From Glutamicibacter sp. JL.03c (lineage in GTDB: Bacteria > Actinomycetota > Actinomycetes > Actinomycetales > Micrococcaceae): a DNA stretch of 64,000 nt. The notes beneath the pieces were generated by a model. That model ran no database searches and was not told the origin of the DNA. It worked only from the letters and a program-made list of their open reading frames with translations. Positions within the stretch are counted from its first letter, which is position 1. Each line of letters begins with the position of its first letter. The DNA is taken from NCBI RefSeq assembly GCF_025854375.1, contig NZ_CP107575.1, positions 2,480,001 to 2,544,000 on the forward strand, read 5' to 3'. Shown here one piece after another: positions 1-7,952 of the stretch. The position numbers and the translations under genes are program-made.

Positions 1-794
1 CGCGAACCGAAAGGGTTGGCGATCATCAAGTGCGAGCTGTTGACCAGCTTCTGGTCGCTGGAGGCCAGCGGCGCCTGGGAGATCCCGGATTCGAGCTTGC
101 GCAGCGCGCTGGCCAAGGCCAACGGATCGTTGGTCAGCTTGGCGCCATCTTCGTCGGCATCGTATTCGCGGGTGCGGCTCACGGCCATCTGGATAATGGA
201 GGCGGCCAGCGGAGCCAGCAAGGACAGGGCGATCAAAGCGATCGGATTGACGTTGCGGTTCTCATTGCTGCCACCGCCACCGAAGAACATCAGGAACTGG
301 GCGATAGAGGTGATCACTCCCGCGATGGCCGCAGCCACCGAAGAGGTGAGGATGTCGCGGTTATAAACATGCATCAGCTCATGGCCCAGCACTCCGCGCA
401 ATTCGCGCTCGTTGAGCAGCTGCAAGATGCCCTCCGTGCAGCACACGGCCGCGTTCTGCGGGTTGCGTCCGGTAGCAAAGGCATTGGGCGATGAAGTAGG
501 CGAAATGTAGAGCCGCGGCATCGGCTGCTGGGCGTTCATCGACAATTCGCGCACAATGCGGTACATCATCGGGTTCTCGGCTTCGCTCACCGGGTAGGCA
601 TGCATGGAACGCAGCGCAAGCTTGTCGCTGTTCCAGTAGCCGTACGCCGTGGTGCCCAGGCCGATCAGCGCGAAAACCCAGATGAACATCGAGCTGCCGG
701 TCCCGGCAGAAATGAGCGAACCGATAGCTAAGAGCAAGGCGAACATTCCGCCAAGCAGCAATGCTGTTTTCAGTCCGTTGTTATGTCCATGCAC
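1..794 (-). CDS. htpX: Membrane zinc metalloprotease HtpX (C-terminus cut by window edge)
   Basis: Membrane-embedded M48 protease that degrades misfolded membrane proteins during envelope stress. About 264 codons are visible; the family is usually near 290, so only the last part is missing beyond base 1. Visible features are two N-terminal hydrophobic segments, the zinc-binding motif HELMH (GHELMH near residue 137), a second hydrophobic pair after it, and the downstream SRTREYDAD segment that supplies the third zinc ligand region. The GTG start at 794 is chosen because AGGGGAG lies about nine bases upstream and the protein then begins MHGHNNG. It is divergent from the RarD-type gene. Family assignment is firm. 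Confidence 0.95.
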   Translation of the reverse strand, partial: MHGHNNGLKTALLLGGMFALLLAIGSLISAGTGSSMFIWVFALIGLGTTAYGYWNSDKLALRSMHAYPVSEAENPMMYRIVRELSMNAQQPMPRLYISPTSSPNAFATGRNPQNAAVCCTEGILQLLNERELRGVLGHELMHVYNRDILTSSVAAAIAGVITSIAQFLMFFGGGGSNENRNVNPIALIALSLLAPLAASIIQMAVSRTREYDADEDGAKLTNDPLALASALRKLESGISQAPLASSDQKLVNSSHLMIANPFGS

Positions 795-1052
795 CTTAAC
801 GCACTCCCCTAAATGACAAAGACCAAGATGGTGATTCCTAGTCTAGTCAACGGATGGAAGCCTGTGCTGGTTCCGGCTTTTGAACATCTGCTGAATCGTG
901 CGATGCATGGAACTCGATTGAGCGTGCAGATGACGCTCAGCGGGGAATAAAGCTGGCCCTGCGACGTTGTAGCTTAGTAGTTGAGAAGTGAAATTTTTGC
1001 ACGTGAGATCCGCCTAATCTGAATCACATTAGCTCGAAAGCGTACATCCTGA

Positions 1053-1991
1053 ATGTCATCAAGCACCACCACACCCGTCCGCTCTGAACACAGCTACGGG
1101 CTGATCCAAGGCACTTCGGCCTACCTCATTTGGGGACTGCTCCCCGCGTACTTCCTGTTGCTCCCGCAGATCTCCGCGGTGGAGTTCGTGGCGGTACGTG
1201 TTCTGTTCTCACTGATCTTCTGTTTCATCCTGCTGGCCGCGACTTCTCAGATCCGCCAATTCGCTACGATGTTCCGCGACACCAAGACCATGGGGCAGTT
1301 GGCTCTCGCGAGTGTCCTGATCGCAGCCAACTGGGTGCTTTACGCTCTCGCGGTGCTCACCGGGCATGTGCTGGAGGCGTCGCTGGGCTACTTTATCAAT
1401 CCGATCGTCGCGATCTTGCTCGGAGTCATTGTGCTCAAGGAGAAGCTGCGCCCGCTGCAGTGGGCCGCGGTTGGCCTGGCCACCGTCGCGGTGATCGTCC
1501 TGACCGTAGGCCTGGGGCGCGTGCCATGGATCTCCCTGGGACTGGCCTTCTCCTTCGGCTTCTACGGCTTGGTCAAGAACAAGGTGGGCACCAAGGGCAG
1601 CGCCCTGGGAGCGCTGAGCATCGAAACCCTGTGGCTGACCCCGCTGTCGATCATCTACGTCATCTGGCTTTCCCAGACATCCGGTTCCACCTTGCTGGAC
1701 AGCAATTGGGCCAGCGTCCTGCTACTGGCCTCCAGCGGCATCATCACCGCGGTCCCGCTGCTGCTCTTCGGTGGCGCGGCCCGCCGCCTTCCACTGAGCA
1801 CGGTGGGTTCCTTGCAGTTCATCGCTCCCCTGCTCCAGTTCATCCTCGGTGTCCTGGTCTTCGGAGAGCATATGCCCGTTGAGCGCTGGATGGGCTTCAT
1901 CCTGGTGTGGATCGCGGTCATCTTCGTCCTGATCGATATGCTTCGCGCGCCGAGGGCAGGCCGCCTGCCAGAGCCCAAGAAAATCAACTAG
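1053..1991 (+). CDS. rarD: EamA-family permease, RarD type
   Basis: Drug/metabolite-transporter superfamily protein of 312 residues with about ten hydrophobic segments in two EamA repeats. The early stretch with IWGLLPAYF and the EASLGYFINP motif in the middle are typical of the RarD subgroup (named from chloramphenicol-sensitivity proteins). The substrate of this subgroup is not established and cannot be read here. It stands alone, divergent from htpX, and ends just before a strong hairpin. A short inverted repeat CTAAT/ATTAG lies about 25 bases upstream of the ATG and may be part of its promoter. Confidence 0.88.
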   Translation: MSSSTTTPVRSEHSYGLIQGTSAYLIWGLLPAYFLLLPQISAVEFVAVRVLFSLIFCFILLAATSQIRQFATMFRDTKTMGQLALASVLIAANWVLYALAVLTGHVLEASLGYFINPIVAILLGVIVLKEKLRPLQWAAVGLATVAVIVLTVGLGRVPWISLGLAFSFGFYGLVKNKVGTKGSALGALSIETLWLTPLSIIYVIWLSQTSGSTLLDSNWASVLLLASSGIITAVPLLLFGGAARRLPLSTVGSLQFIAPLLQFILGVLVFGEHMPVERWMGFILVWIAVIFVLIDMLRAPRAGRLPEPKKIN

Positions 1992-2020
1992 GCACCACCG
2001 CCTGTCGGGCCGTTAACGAA

Positions 2021-2060
2021 CTCGGGCTTCGGTTTCCCTCCTGGGAGACCGAAGCCCGAG
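2021..2060. terminator. Bidirectional terminator between rarD and gabT
   Basis: Perfect 12-bp stem CTCGGGCTTCGG (2021-2032) with its complement at 2049-2060, between two convergent genes. T-rich flank on the + side only; likely serves both. Confidence 0.85.
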
Positions 2061-2083
2061 TTCTTGTGATTGGAACCGAGATA

Positions 2084-3427
2084 CTAGGCGGCCAACTTGC
2101 GGATCGCCGATTCCAGAACGTCGAATGCGTCATTGAGCAGTTCGTCGCCGATGACCAGCGGTGGCAGCAGGCGAACAACGTTGCCGTAGGTGCCGCAGGT
2201 CAGGATGACAACACCCTGGGCCAGGCACTCGGCTGCGATGGCTTTGGTCAGATCAGCATCTGGCTCCTTGCCGCCAGCCTTGACGAACTCTAGGGCGATC
2301 ATGGCACCGCGGCCGCGAACTTCACCGATCGATGGGAAGGCGGACTGCAAGGCGGTGAAGCGGGCGAAGAACTTCTCTTCGATCTCGCGGGCACGAGCTG
2401 GCAGGTCCTGCTCTTCCATGAACTTGATGGTCTCCAGCGCTGCGGCAACAGCTACGGGGTTGCCACCGTAGGTGCCGCCCAGGCCGCCACCGTGGACCGA
2501 GTCCAGCAGGTCGGCGCGGCCGACGATGCCCGACAGCGGCATGCCGCCGGCGATGCCCTTGGCAACGGTGATGATGTCCGGTTCGATCTGCTCGATGTCC
2601 GAAGCGAACCATGCGCCGGAACGGGCGAAGCCAGCCTGGACTTCGTCAGCGATGAAGACGATGCCGTTCTCCTTGGCCCATTCGGCAACGCGTGGCAGGA
2701 AGCCGGTGGCAGGAACGATGAAGCCGCCCTCGCCCTGGATTGGCTCGATGATGATCGCAGCGATCTGGTCGCCGCCGATCTGCTTCTCCATGGCCAGGAT
2801 GGCGCGCTCTGCGGCTTCCTTGCCGGAGATGTTCGGGTTCTCTTCGCGGAATGGGTAGCTCATTGGCATGCGGTAGATCTCCGGCGCCAGGGGGCCGAAG
2901 CCGCGCTTGTATGGGGCTGCCTTGGCCGTCAGGCCCATGGTCAGGTTGGTGCGGCCGTGGTAGGCGTGGTCGAAGGCGACAACTGCCTGGCGGCCGGTGG
3001 CGATGCGGGCTACCTTGATGGCATTCTCGACTGCTTCGGAACCGGAGTTGAAGAAGACAGCGCGCTTCTCGAAGTCACCCGGGGTGATCGAAGCGAGCTT
3101 CTCAGCCAGCGCGACGTAGTTTTCGTACGGAGCGACCATGAAGCAGGTGTGGGTGAAGCGCTGGGCCTGCTCTGCCACAGCCTGGGCCACAGCTGGGTTG
3201 GAAGCGCCCACGGTGGTCACGGCGATGCCCGAGCCCAGGTCGATCAGCTGGTTGCCGTCGACATCAACGATGATGCCGCCGTCAACGTCTGCCGCGTAGA
3301 CCGGCAGGCTGGAAGCTACGCCGGCGGCAACTGCCTTGGCGCGGCGTGCGGCGAGTTCTTCCGACTTTGGGCCGGGGAATGGCCCGTTGATCTTGCGCTT
3401 CTGTTCAATGCGGTAGCTAACGTCCAC
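2084..3427 (-). CDS. gabT: 4-aminobutyrate--2-oxoglutarate transaminase
   Basis: PLP-dependent class-III aminotransferase of 447 residues that converts GABA plus 2-oxoglutarate to succinic semialdehyde plus glutamate. The PLP lysine sits in the motif ITVAKGIAGGMP, the phosphate-binding NSGSEAVENA segment is at about residues 127-136, and IADEVQAGFARSG holds the cofactor aspartate. The GTG start at 3427 has AAAGGA seven bases upstream. It lies downstream of and parallel to an NSS symporter/small-subunit pair that is divergent from a PucR regulator, suggesting a GABA or related amino-acid utilisation module. No gabD is present in the window. Related omega-aminotransferases acting on beta-alanine or 5-aminovalerate cannot be excluded. 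Confidence 0.92.
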   Translation of the reverse strand: MDVSYRIEQKRKINGPFPGPKSEELAARRAKAVAAGVASSLPVYAADVDGGIIVDVDGNQLIDLGSGIAVTTVGASNPAVAQAVAEQAQRFTHTCFMVAPYENYVALAEKLASITPGDFEKRAVFFNSGSEAVENAIKVARIATGRQAVVAFDHAYHGRTNLTMGLTAKAAPYKRGFGPLAPEIYRMPMSYPFREENPNISGKEAAERAILAMEKQIGGDQIAAIIIEPIQGEGGFIVPATGFLPRVAEWAKENGIVFIADEVQAGFARSGAWFASDIEQIEPDIITVAKGIAGGMPLSGIVGRADLLDSVHGGGLGGTYGGNPVAVAAALETIKFMEEQDLPARAREIEEKFFARFTALQSAFPSIGEVRGRGAMIALEFVKAGGKEPDADLTKAIAAECLAQGVVILTCGTYGNVVRLLPPLVIGDELLNDAFDVLESAIRKLAA

Positions 3428-3562
3428 CTGCTTGTCCTTTCACTATGGTTTTACGAGCGCGTGGCTCGACGTGTTCTTACAAGAAGAATATTCTCCGTGG
3501 CCCTTTGCGACCACCAGAATTGGCACAACCAGCTCCGGGATCAATAGTGCATCTGCACAGAA

Positions 3563-3607
3563 AAATACCTCCCCGTGCCAAGTGATGCTCGACACGAGGA
3601 GGTATTT
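3563..3607. terminator. Terminator downstream of the NSS symporter/small subunit pair
   Basis: Stem AAATACCTCC (3563-3572) pairs perfectly with 3598-3607 and extends inward with CGTG/CACG. It follows the small-subunit stop on the minus strand, separating it from gabT, whose own promoter must then lie in 3428-3562. Confidence 0.8.
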
Positions 3608-3624
3608 GCTGCTGGGTCATGGAA

Positions 3625-3777
3625 TTACAGGTTGTTGCTTCCTGCGGTTCCAGCGGTTTCAATCACATCGTCGTCGTCCTTTTCGGGGTGGCGCGAGAGG
3701 TTGATCAAAGCCAGGGCCAGGCCGCCCCAGATGGTCAGCATGGAAATAATCATGAAGACAATAGCGATGCCGCTCAT
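3625..3777 (-). CDS. NSS transporter small subunit, MetS-like (50 aa)
   Basis: A 50-codon gene: one hydrophobic helix (residues 4-25, containing MIISMLTIWGG) followed by LINLSRHPE and an acidic DDDD tail. This is the pattern of the small partner subunits of bacterial methionine/alanine NSS transporters (MetPS of Corynebacterium). It starts two bases after the stop of the large transporter gene, and a GAAAGGA Shine-Dalgarno lies inside the end of that gene, so the two are almost certainly co-translated. Short genes of this kind are often missed. Confidence 0.85.
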   Translation of the reverse strand: MSGIAIVFMIISMLTIWGGLALALINLSRHPEKDDDDVIETAGTAGSNNL

Positions 3778-3779
3778 GG

Positions 3780-5387
3780 CTAGTATTCCTTTCCGGCTGT
3801 TTCCGAGAGTTCCTCGGCCTCAACGTTTCGCTGATGCTGCTCGAACTCGGGGTCATTGATCTTGGAGTTCTTGCTCCACGGAACCAGGGACAGGACCAGG
3901 GCGCCGACGATCAGCAGACCTGCCATGCCCCAGCCAAACACTCCGTTGAACCACAGCGGGTAGCCGGAGTAGGACTCGTTGATCTTGGCTTGAACCTCGT
4001 TGATCAGCATGTAGCCCAGGGCCGCTGGACCGATGCCGCCCACCAGGACCTTCCATCCGGTGCTCAGCTTGATGGAGCTGTGGCGGTTCATGTGCTTGGC
4101 CAGCTTTGGCAGCATGCCAAGTCCGGCGCCGAAGACGATGACCAAGACCAGGGCGCAGGCGAGAATGCCAAACTGGTTCACGAAAGCGTCCATGGTATCC
4201 AGCAGGTACAGGCCCGTGGTGGTCGGGAAGAGCAGCATCGAAATCACGGCCACTGGTAGGACAACAACCAAGGTGGCCGGAGTGCGCTTCCAGCCCAGCT
4301 TGTCCTGGAAGGCCGCGACGATCACTTCGAGGATCGAGATCAGCGAGGTCAGGCCTGCGAAGACCAGCGAGCCGAAGAACAGCACGCCGATCAGCGAACC
4401 CAGCGGAGCCTGCGAGACGATGGTCGGGAAGGCAATGAATGCCAGGCCGATGCCGCTGGTTGCCACATCGTCAACGCTGGAGCCGGCGTTATGCGCCATG
4501 AAGCCCAAGGCTGCGAAAACCCCGATACCGGCGAGCAGTTCGAAGCCAGAGTTGGCGAAAGCCACCACATAGCCCGAACCGGTCAAATCGCTCTTGCGCT
4601 TCATGTAGGACGAGTAGGTCACCATGATGCCGAAGGCAACGGACAGCGAGAAGAAGATATGGCCAAAGGCCGCCGCCCAGACTGCGGGGTCCTGCAGCGC
4701 TTCGAAGTTCGGGGTGAAGAAGGCGTTCAGGCCGTCGATTGCACCGGGCAGGAAGACCGACTGGACCACGAGGATCACGAACATGACGATCAGCAGCGGC
4801 ATGAAGATGCCGTTAGCGCGCGAGATGCCCTTGTTCACGCCGGCGACCATGATCACGATGGCGATCAGCCAGACGAACAGCATCGGCGTGAAGATATTTC
4901 CGACAAAGTCAAAGGAGATGCCCACGGTATCCGAGACTTGCAGGAAGTCATTCATGAAGAAGCCTTCGGCTCCGTCGGGGTTCTTCTCCCAAGCCTTGGT
5001 AATCGAGAACCAGCAGAACATGGCAGCCCACGCGATGATGGCGGCGTAGTAGATGGCGATGATGAAGCAGATCAGTACCTGCCACCAACCGAGCATTTCG
5101 GTTTTGCGATTGGCCCGTCGGTAAGCCAGCGGGGCCGAACCGCGATAGCGGTGCCCGATCGAATAGTCGAGGAAGAGCAGTGGAATACCTGCGCAGAGGA
5201 TAGCTACGAGGTAGGGGATCAGGAATGCACCGCCACCGTTCTCGTAGGCGACGTATGGGAAACGCCAAATATTTCCCAGACCAACGGCCGAACCAACCGC
5301 GGAAAGAATGAAGAGCTTTCGTGAACTGAAAGTCTCACGCTTTTCCGATGCGAGTGGAGCGCCCTGTTTCGAAGATGGAGAGCTCAT
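3780..5387 (-). CDS. Sodium-dependent NSS-family amino-acid symporter
   Basis: Neurotransmitter:sodium symporter family protein of 535 residues with about 11-12 hydrophobic segments. The first helix carries the family signature GLGNIWRFPY followed by ENGGGAFL, which forms the sodium and substrate site. The C-terminal tail is charged and cytoplasmic. With the adjacent small subunit it resembles MetPS-type methionine/alanine importers; the neighbouring gabT and PucR regulator suggest GABA or a related amino acid as an alternative substrate. The substrate cannot be settled from sequence. It is divergent from pucR with about 114 bases between them. Confidence 0.9.
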   Translation of the reverse strand: MSSPSSKQGAPLASEKRETFSSRKLFILSAVGSAVGLGNIWRFPYVAYENGGGAFLIPYLVAILCAGIPLLFLDYSIGHRYRGSAPLAYRRANRKTEMLGWWQVLICFIIAIYYAAIIAWAAMFCWFSITKAWEKNPDGAEGFFMNDFLQVSDTVGISFDFVGNIFTPMLFVWLIAIVIMVAGVNKGISRANGIFMPLLIVMFVILVVQSVFLPGAIDGLNAFFTPNFEALQDPAVWAAAFGHIFFSLSVAFGIMVTYSSYMKRKSDLTGSGYVVAFANSGFELLAGIGVFAALGFMAHNAGSSVDDVATSGIGLAFIAFPTIVSQAPLGSLIGVLFFGSLVFAGLTSLISILEVIVAAFQDKLGWKRTPATLVVVLPVAVISMLLFPTTTGLYLLDTMDAFVNQFGILACALVLVIVFGAGLGMLPKLAKHMNRHSSIKLSTGWKVLVGGIGPAALGYMLINEVQAKINESYSGYPLWFNGVFGWGMAGLLIVGALVLSLVPWSKNSKINDPEFEQHQRNVEAEELSETAGKEY

Positions 5388-5489
5388 GTGTCTAAGCTAC
5401 TGCAAAAAGTTCACATTCTGGTCAATTTTGGATAACGTGTGTCCATTATTTGAGCATTTTGCTGAAATGGGAACTTTCTGTCTGCCAAC

Positions 5490-5495
5490 TAGAAT
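5490..5495 (+). promoter_or_regulatory. -10 element giving a leaderless pucR transcript
   Basis: TAGAAT ends six bases before the ATG at 5502, so transcription would begin at the start codon itself. No Shine-Dalgarno precedes the ATG. Leaderless mRNAs are common in actinobacteria. Confidence 0.5.
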
Positions 5496-5501
5496 GGCTC
5501 C

Positions 5502-6905
5502 ATGGCAATTAGTTTACGCGGACTTCTGGAGCATGACGAGCTCGATCTCCGCCCGATGACCGAACACACCCACCGTGATGACATGGTCATCACCTGGTCA
5601 GCCATCACCGAGTTGCTCGATCCCTCGAAATTCCTCACCGGACGCGAAATCGTCTTGACCACCGGTGTGCGCCAGAAAACGAAGGCCGCCCAGCGTGAGT
5701 TCGTGCGCGTGTTGGCCGCCAATGATGCGGTAGCCCTCGGATTCGGCACCGGCTTGGAACACGCTACGGTCCCCGAAGCCACGATCATCGCCGCCCGCGA
5801 AGTAGGGCTTCCGGTATTCGAAGTCCCCTACCAGGTTCCTTTCGCTGCCATTACCCGGCTGATCGCCGAAGCCATGAACGCCGATCACCTCAAGCGCGTG
5901 GAGAACCTGCTCAAATCCCACCAGAAGCTGGCCCGGTCCCTGCTCTCCTCCGACCTCGACAGCATGCTCGATGAACTTTCCCGGATGCTCGGCACCGAGG
6001 TGGCACTGAGCCTTCACGGCGAAGTGATCAGCGGCGACTACGACCCGGAGCGCAGCTGGCACGAGCTGCCGGTAGCCACCGGCCTGCGCGATAAGTGCAT
6101 CCTGCACCTGGCTGAACCCTATGTCCATGACCCTGTGGTGGATTATGCCCAATCCCTCATCGGCTTGGAGATGGCCAATAAATCCCGGCTGCGCGCCTCG
6201 CAGCGCCAGGCCAACGGGCAGGTCCTGGCCGACCTCGCTGCCGGGACGCTTGTGGGCGCCGATGCCGCCGGACGCCTTGGCGCCTTGGGCCTGAACCCGC
6301 AGCGCGAGCACTCGGTGATCCTGGTGCAGGCCTCCTCCCAGGCCGATCGGCTGCAGACTCTGCCCTTGCCTGCGGATCTTTCCTCGCAGGTCTCGGCAAT
6401 GATGGAAGGCCGTTTGGCGGTCATTGTCGCGCATAGCAAGGTGCAGTTGTCCATCAAGCACCTCGATGAGTATCTGGAAGCCGCCGGGATCCCGGCCCGG
6501 GTGGGCTACGGTGGCCGCTACTCGAATACCACGGGAATCCGCTGGAGCTACTTTGAGGCCCTTGAATCCCTGCGCCATGGCGAACGGATCAATGTCCCCA
6601 CCAAGCTCTCCCTCACGTCGCTGCTCTTGGCGGCACGCGATGTGCCGCTGCAAGACCTTGCAGCCGAGGCCCTGGGCCCGCTTCAGGATTTCGATGCCAC
6701 TCACGATTCCGACCTTCTGCTGACCCTGCGCGAATACCTCAATCGCGACGGATCAGTCGGCACCGTGGCCGAAGCGCTGGGCTTGCACCGCAATACCGTG
6801 CGCTATCGCATGCAGCAGATTTCGGAGCTTTCGGGCTACGACCCGAATGTGACAAGCGACCGAGTCCAGCTGTGGATCGCGTTGAGCGCACTTGAGCTTG
6901 GCTAA
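5502..6905 (+). CDS. PucR-family transcriptional regulator
   Basis: 467-residue regulator with the N-terminal PucR ligand-sensing domain (about residues 8-120), a central GGDEF-like region, and a C-terminal helix-turn-helix of the CdaR/PucR type containing VAEALGLHRNTVRYR. Regulators of this family in actinobacteria are often encoded next to the GABA, purine or amino-acid catabolic genes they control. Here it is divergent from the NSS symporter and near gabT, so these are the probable targets. It begins a run with the SMI1-like gene 19 bases downstream. The inducer is unknown. Confidence 0.88.
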   Translation: MAISLRGLLEHDELDLRPMTEHTHRDDMVITWSAITELLDPSKFLTGREIVLTTGVRQKTKAAQREFVRVLAANDAVALGFGTGLEHATVPEATIIAAREVGLPVFEVPYQVPFAAITRLIAEAMNADHLKRVENLLKSHQKLARSLLSSDLDSMLDELSRMLGTEVALSLHGEVISGDYDPERSWHELPVATGLRDKCILHLAEPYVHDPVVDYAQSLIGLEMANKSRLRASQRQANGQVLADLAAGTLVGADAAGRLGALGLNPQREHSVILVQASSQADRLQTLPLPADLSSQVSAMMEGRLAVIVAHSKVQLSIKHLDEYLEAAGIPARVGYGGRYSNTTGIRWSYFEALESLRHGERINVPTKLSLTSLLLAARDVPLQDLAAEALGPLQDFDATHDSDLLLTLREYLNRDGSVGTVAEALGLHRNTVRYRMQQISELSGYDPNVTSDRVQLWIALSALELG

Positions 6906-6924
6906 TCTCGAATAGGATTAACAC

Positions 6925-7359
6925 ATGGCTGACATGTTTCTAGAGAAGTTCCGCTCCCTGGTCCCCAAATATCTGGATGACCAGTGGGATGAAGCCGACG
7001 GGCTGAGCAGTGAAGAACTGCGAGAAGCCCTAGCCCAGTCCAAGGTCTCCATCCCGTTTGTGCTCGAGGAGTTCTACCTCGCACTAGGCAACAATGAAGA
7101 TTTCATGGAGGCCTACCATTACTTCTTCGACCCCGAAGAACTGGAAATCGAAGACGGACATCTGCTGTTCCTCGAAGACGAAGAGGAAAAGTTCGTCTGG
7201 GCATTCAAAGCCTCGCAACTCGATGTCCCCGATCCCATTGTCTACCGCCGCAACAATGCCAAGGGCACCTGGACCAGCGAGGAAGGCACGTTCAGCGAAT
7301 TCACTCTGGACATGTTCGCATGGGTCTTTGACGAGTTGGCTGCCGAGCTGGAGGACTAG
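6925..7359 (+). CDS. SMI1/KNR4 (SUKH)-like protein of unknown function
   Basis: Acidic, soluble protein of 144 residues with no signal peptide. Its pattern (IPFVLEEFYLALGNN, then PEELEIEDGHLLFLEDEEEKFVWAF, then DPIVYRR and a C-terminal FTLDMFAWVF) resembles the SUKH superfamily, which contains Knr4/Smi1 proteins and many immunity proteins of bacterial toxin systems. No toxin gene is visible nearby, so a housekeeping role is as likely as immunity. The stop codon TAG overlaps the GTG start of the HIT gene by one base, indicating translational coupling. The family call is tentative. Confidence 0.6.
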   Translation: MADMFLEKFRSLVPKYLDDQWDEADGLSSEELREALAQSKVSIPFVLEEFYLALGNNEDFMEAYHYFFDPEELEIEDGHLLFLEDEEEKFVWAFKASQLDVPDPIVYRRNNAKGTWTSEEGTFSEFTLDMFAWVFDELAAELED

Positions 7360-7871
7360 TGCTCCACCGATCCCATCAACCGGCCGGCTACCAGTGCCCG
7401 TTCTGCGAATTGGTACAGGACCTGCCCTATAGCCAGGACAATCTCTGCGCGCCTACCGATCTGATCTATCAGACCGAATTGGTGGCAGCGATCATGGCCT
7501 GTGATGGGTTCGGAAATTACGGTGGGCATGCCATGATCATCCCCACCAGGCATCTGGAAGCGCTCTACGATCTGGATGATGCCACCGGAGCGGCCATCAT
7601 GAAGGAAACCAGGCGCGTGGCCCTGGCCATGAAACTGGCCTGGGATCCGGAAGGCACCAGCACCCGGCAGCACAACGAGCCGGCCGGGAACCAGCACGTG
7701 TGGCATTATCACCAGCATGTGTTCCCCCGTTATCACGATGACCAACTGTACCGGCAGCTGCGCCACCGGGTCTCGGTGCAGGACCGGGCGGTGAAGGCTG
7801 CGCAACTGCGTCAGGCGTTGTTCTCCCCAGAGCATCCCGAACCACTGCAGGCTTCACAGATCATCCGCTGA
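7359..7871 (+). CDS. HIT-family nucleotide hydrolase/transferase
   Basis: 170-residue histidine-triad protein. The catalytic triad motif is HVWHYHQHVFPR (H-x-H-x-H, about residues 119-125), and an N-terminal CPFC pair may bind zinc as in some family members. HIT proteins hydrolyse or transfer nucleoside monophosphates such as AMP-lysine, adenosine 5'-phosphosulfate or dinucleotide polyphosphates; the substrate is not deducible. The GTG start overlaps the preceding stop. Its co-translation with an SMI1-like protein has no explanation I recognise. Confidence 0.88.
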   Translation: MLHRSHQPAGYQCPFCELVQDLPYSQDNLCAPTDLIYQTELVAAIMACDGFGNYGGHAMIIPTRHLEALYDLDDATGAAIMKETRRVALAMKLAWDPEGTSTRQHNEPAGNQHVWHYHQHVFPRYHDDQLYRQLRHRVSVQDRAVKAAQLRQALFSPEHPEPLQASQIIR

Positions 7872-7887
7872 TTTTCCAAGACGAAAA

Positions 7888-7933
7888 AGAAGAGCGGCTC
7901 ATGAAGATTTTGATCTTCATGAGCCGCTCTTCT
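7888..7933. terminator. Strong bidirectional terminator
   Basis: Perfect 20-bp stem (7888-7907 with 7914-7933) and a six-base loop TTTTGA between the convergent HIT and polyprenyl synthase genes; A-rich before and T-rich after. Confidence 0.93.
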
Positions 7934-7952
7934 CTTTGGTTCCTATTTCCGC

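Noticed and set aside
2492-3547. Long + strand open frame opposite gabT
   Set aside because: Antisense shadow of gabT with biased composition and no recognisable domain.
5598-6704. 368-codon minus-strand frame opposite the PucR regulator
   Set aside because: Shadow frame; the PucR protein with its helix-turn-helix is the real product.
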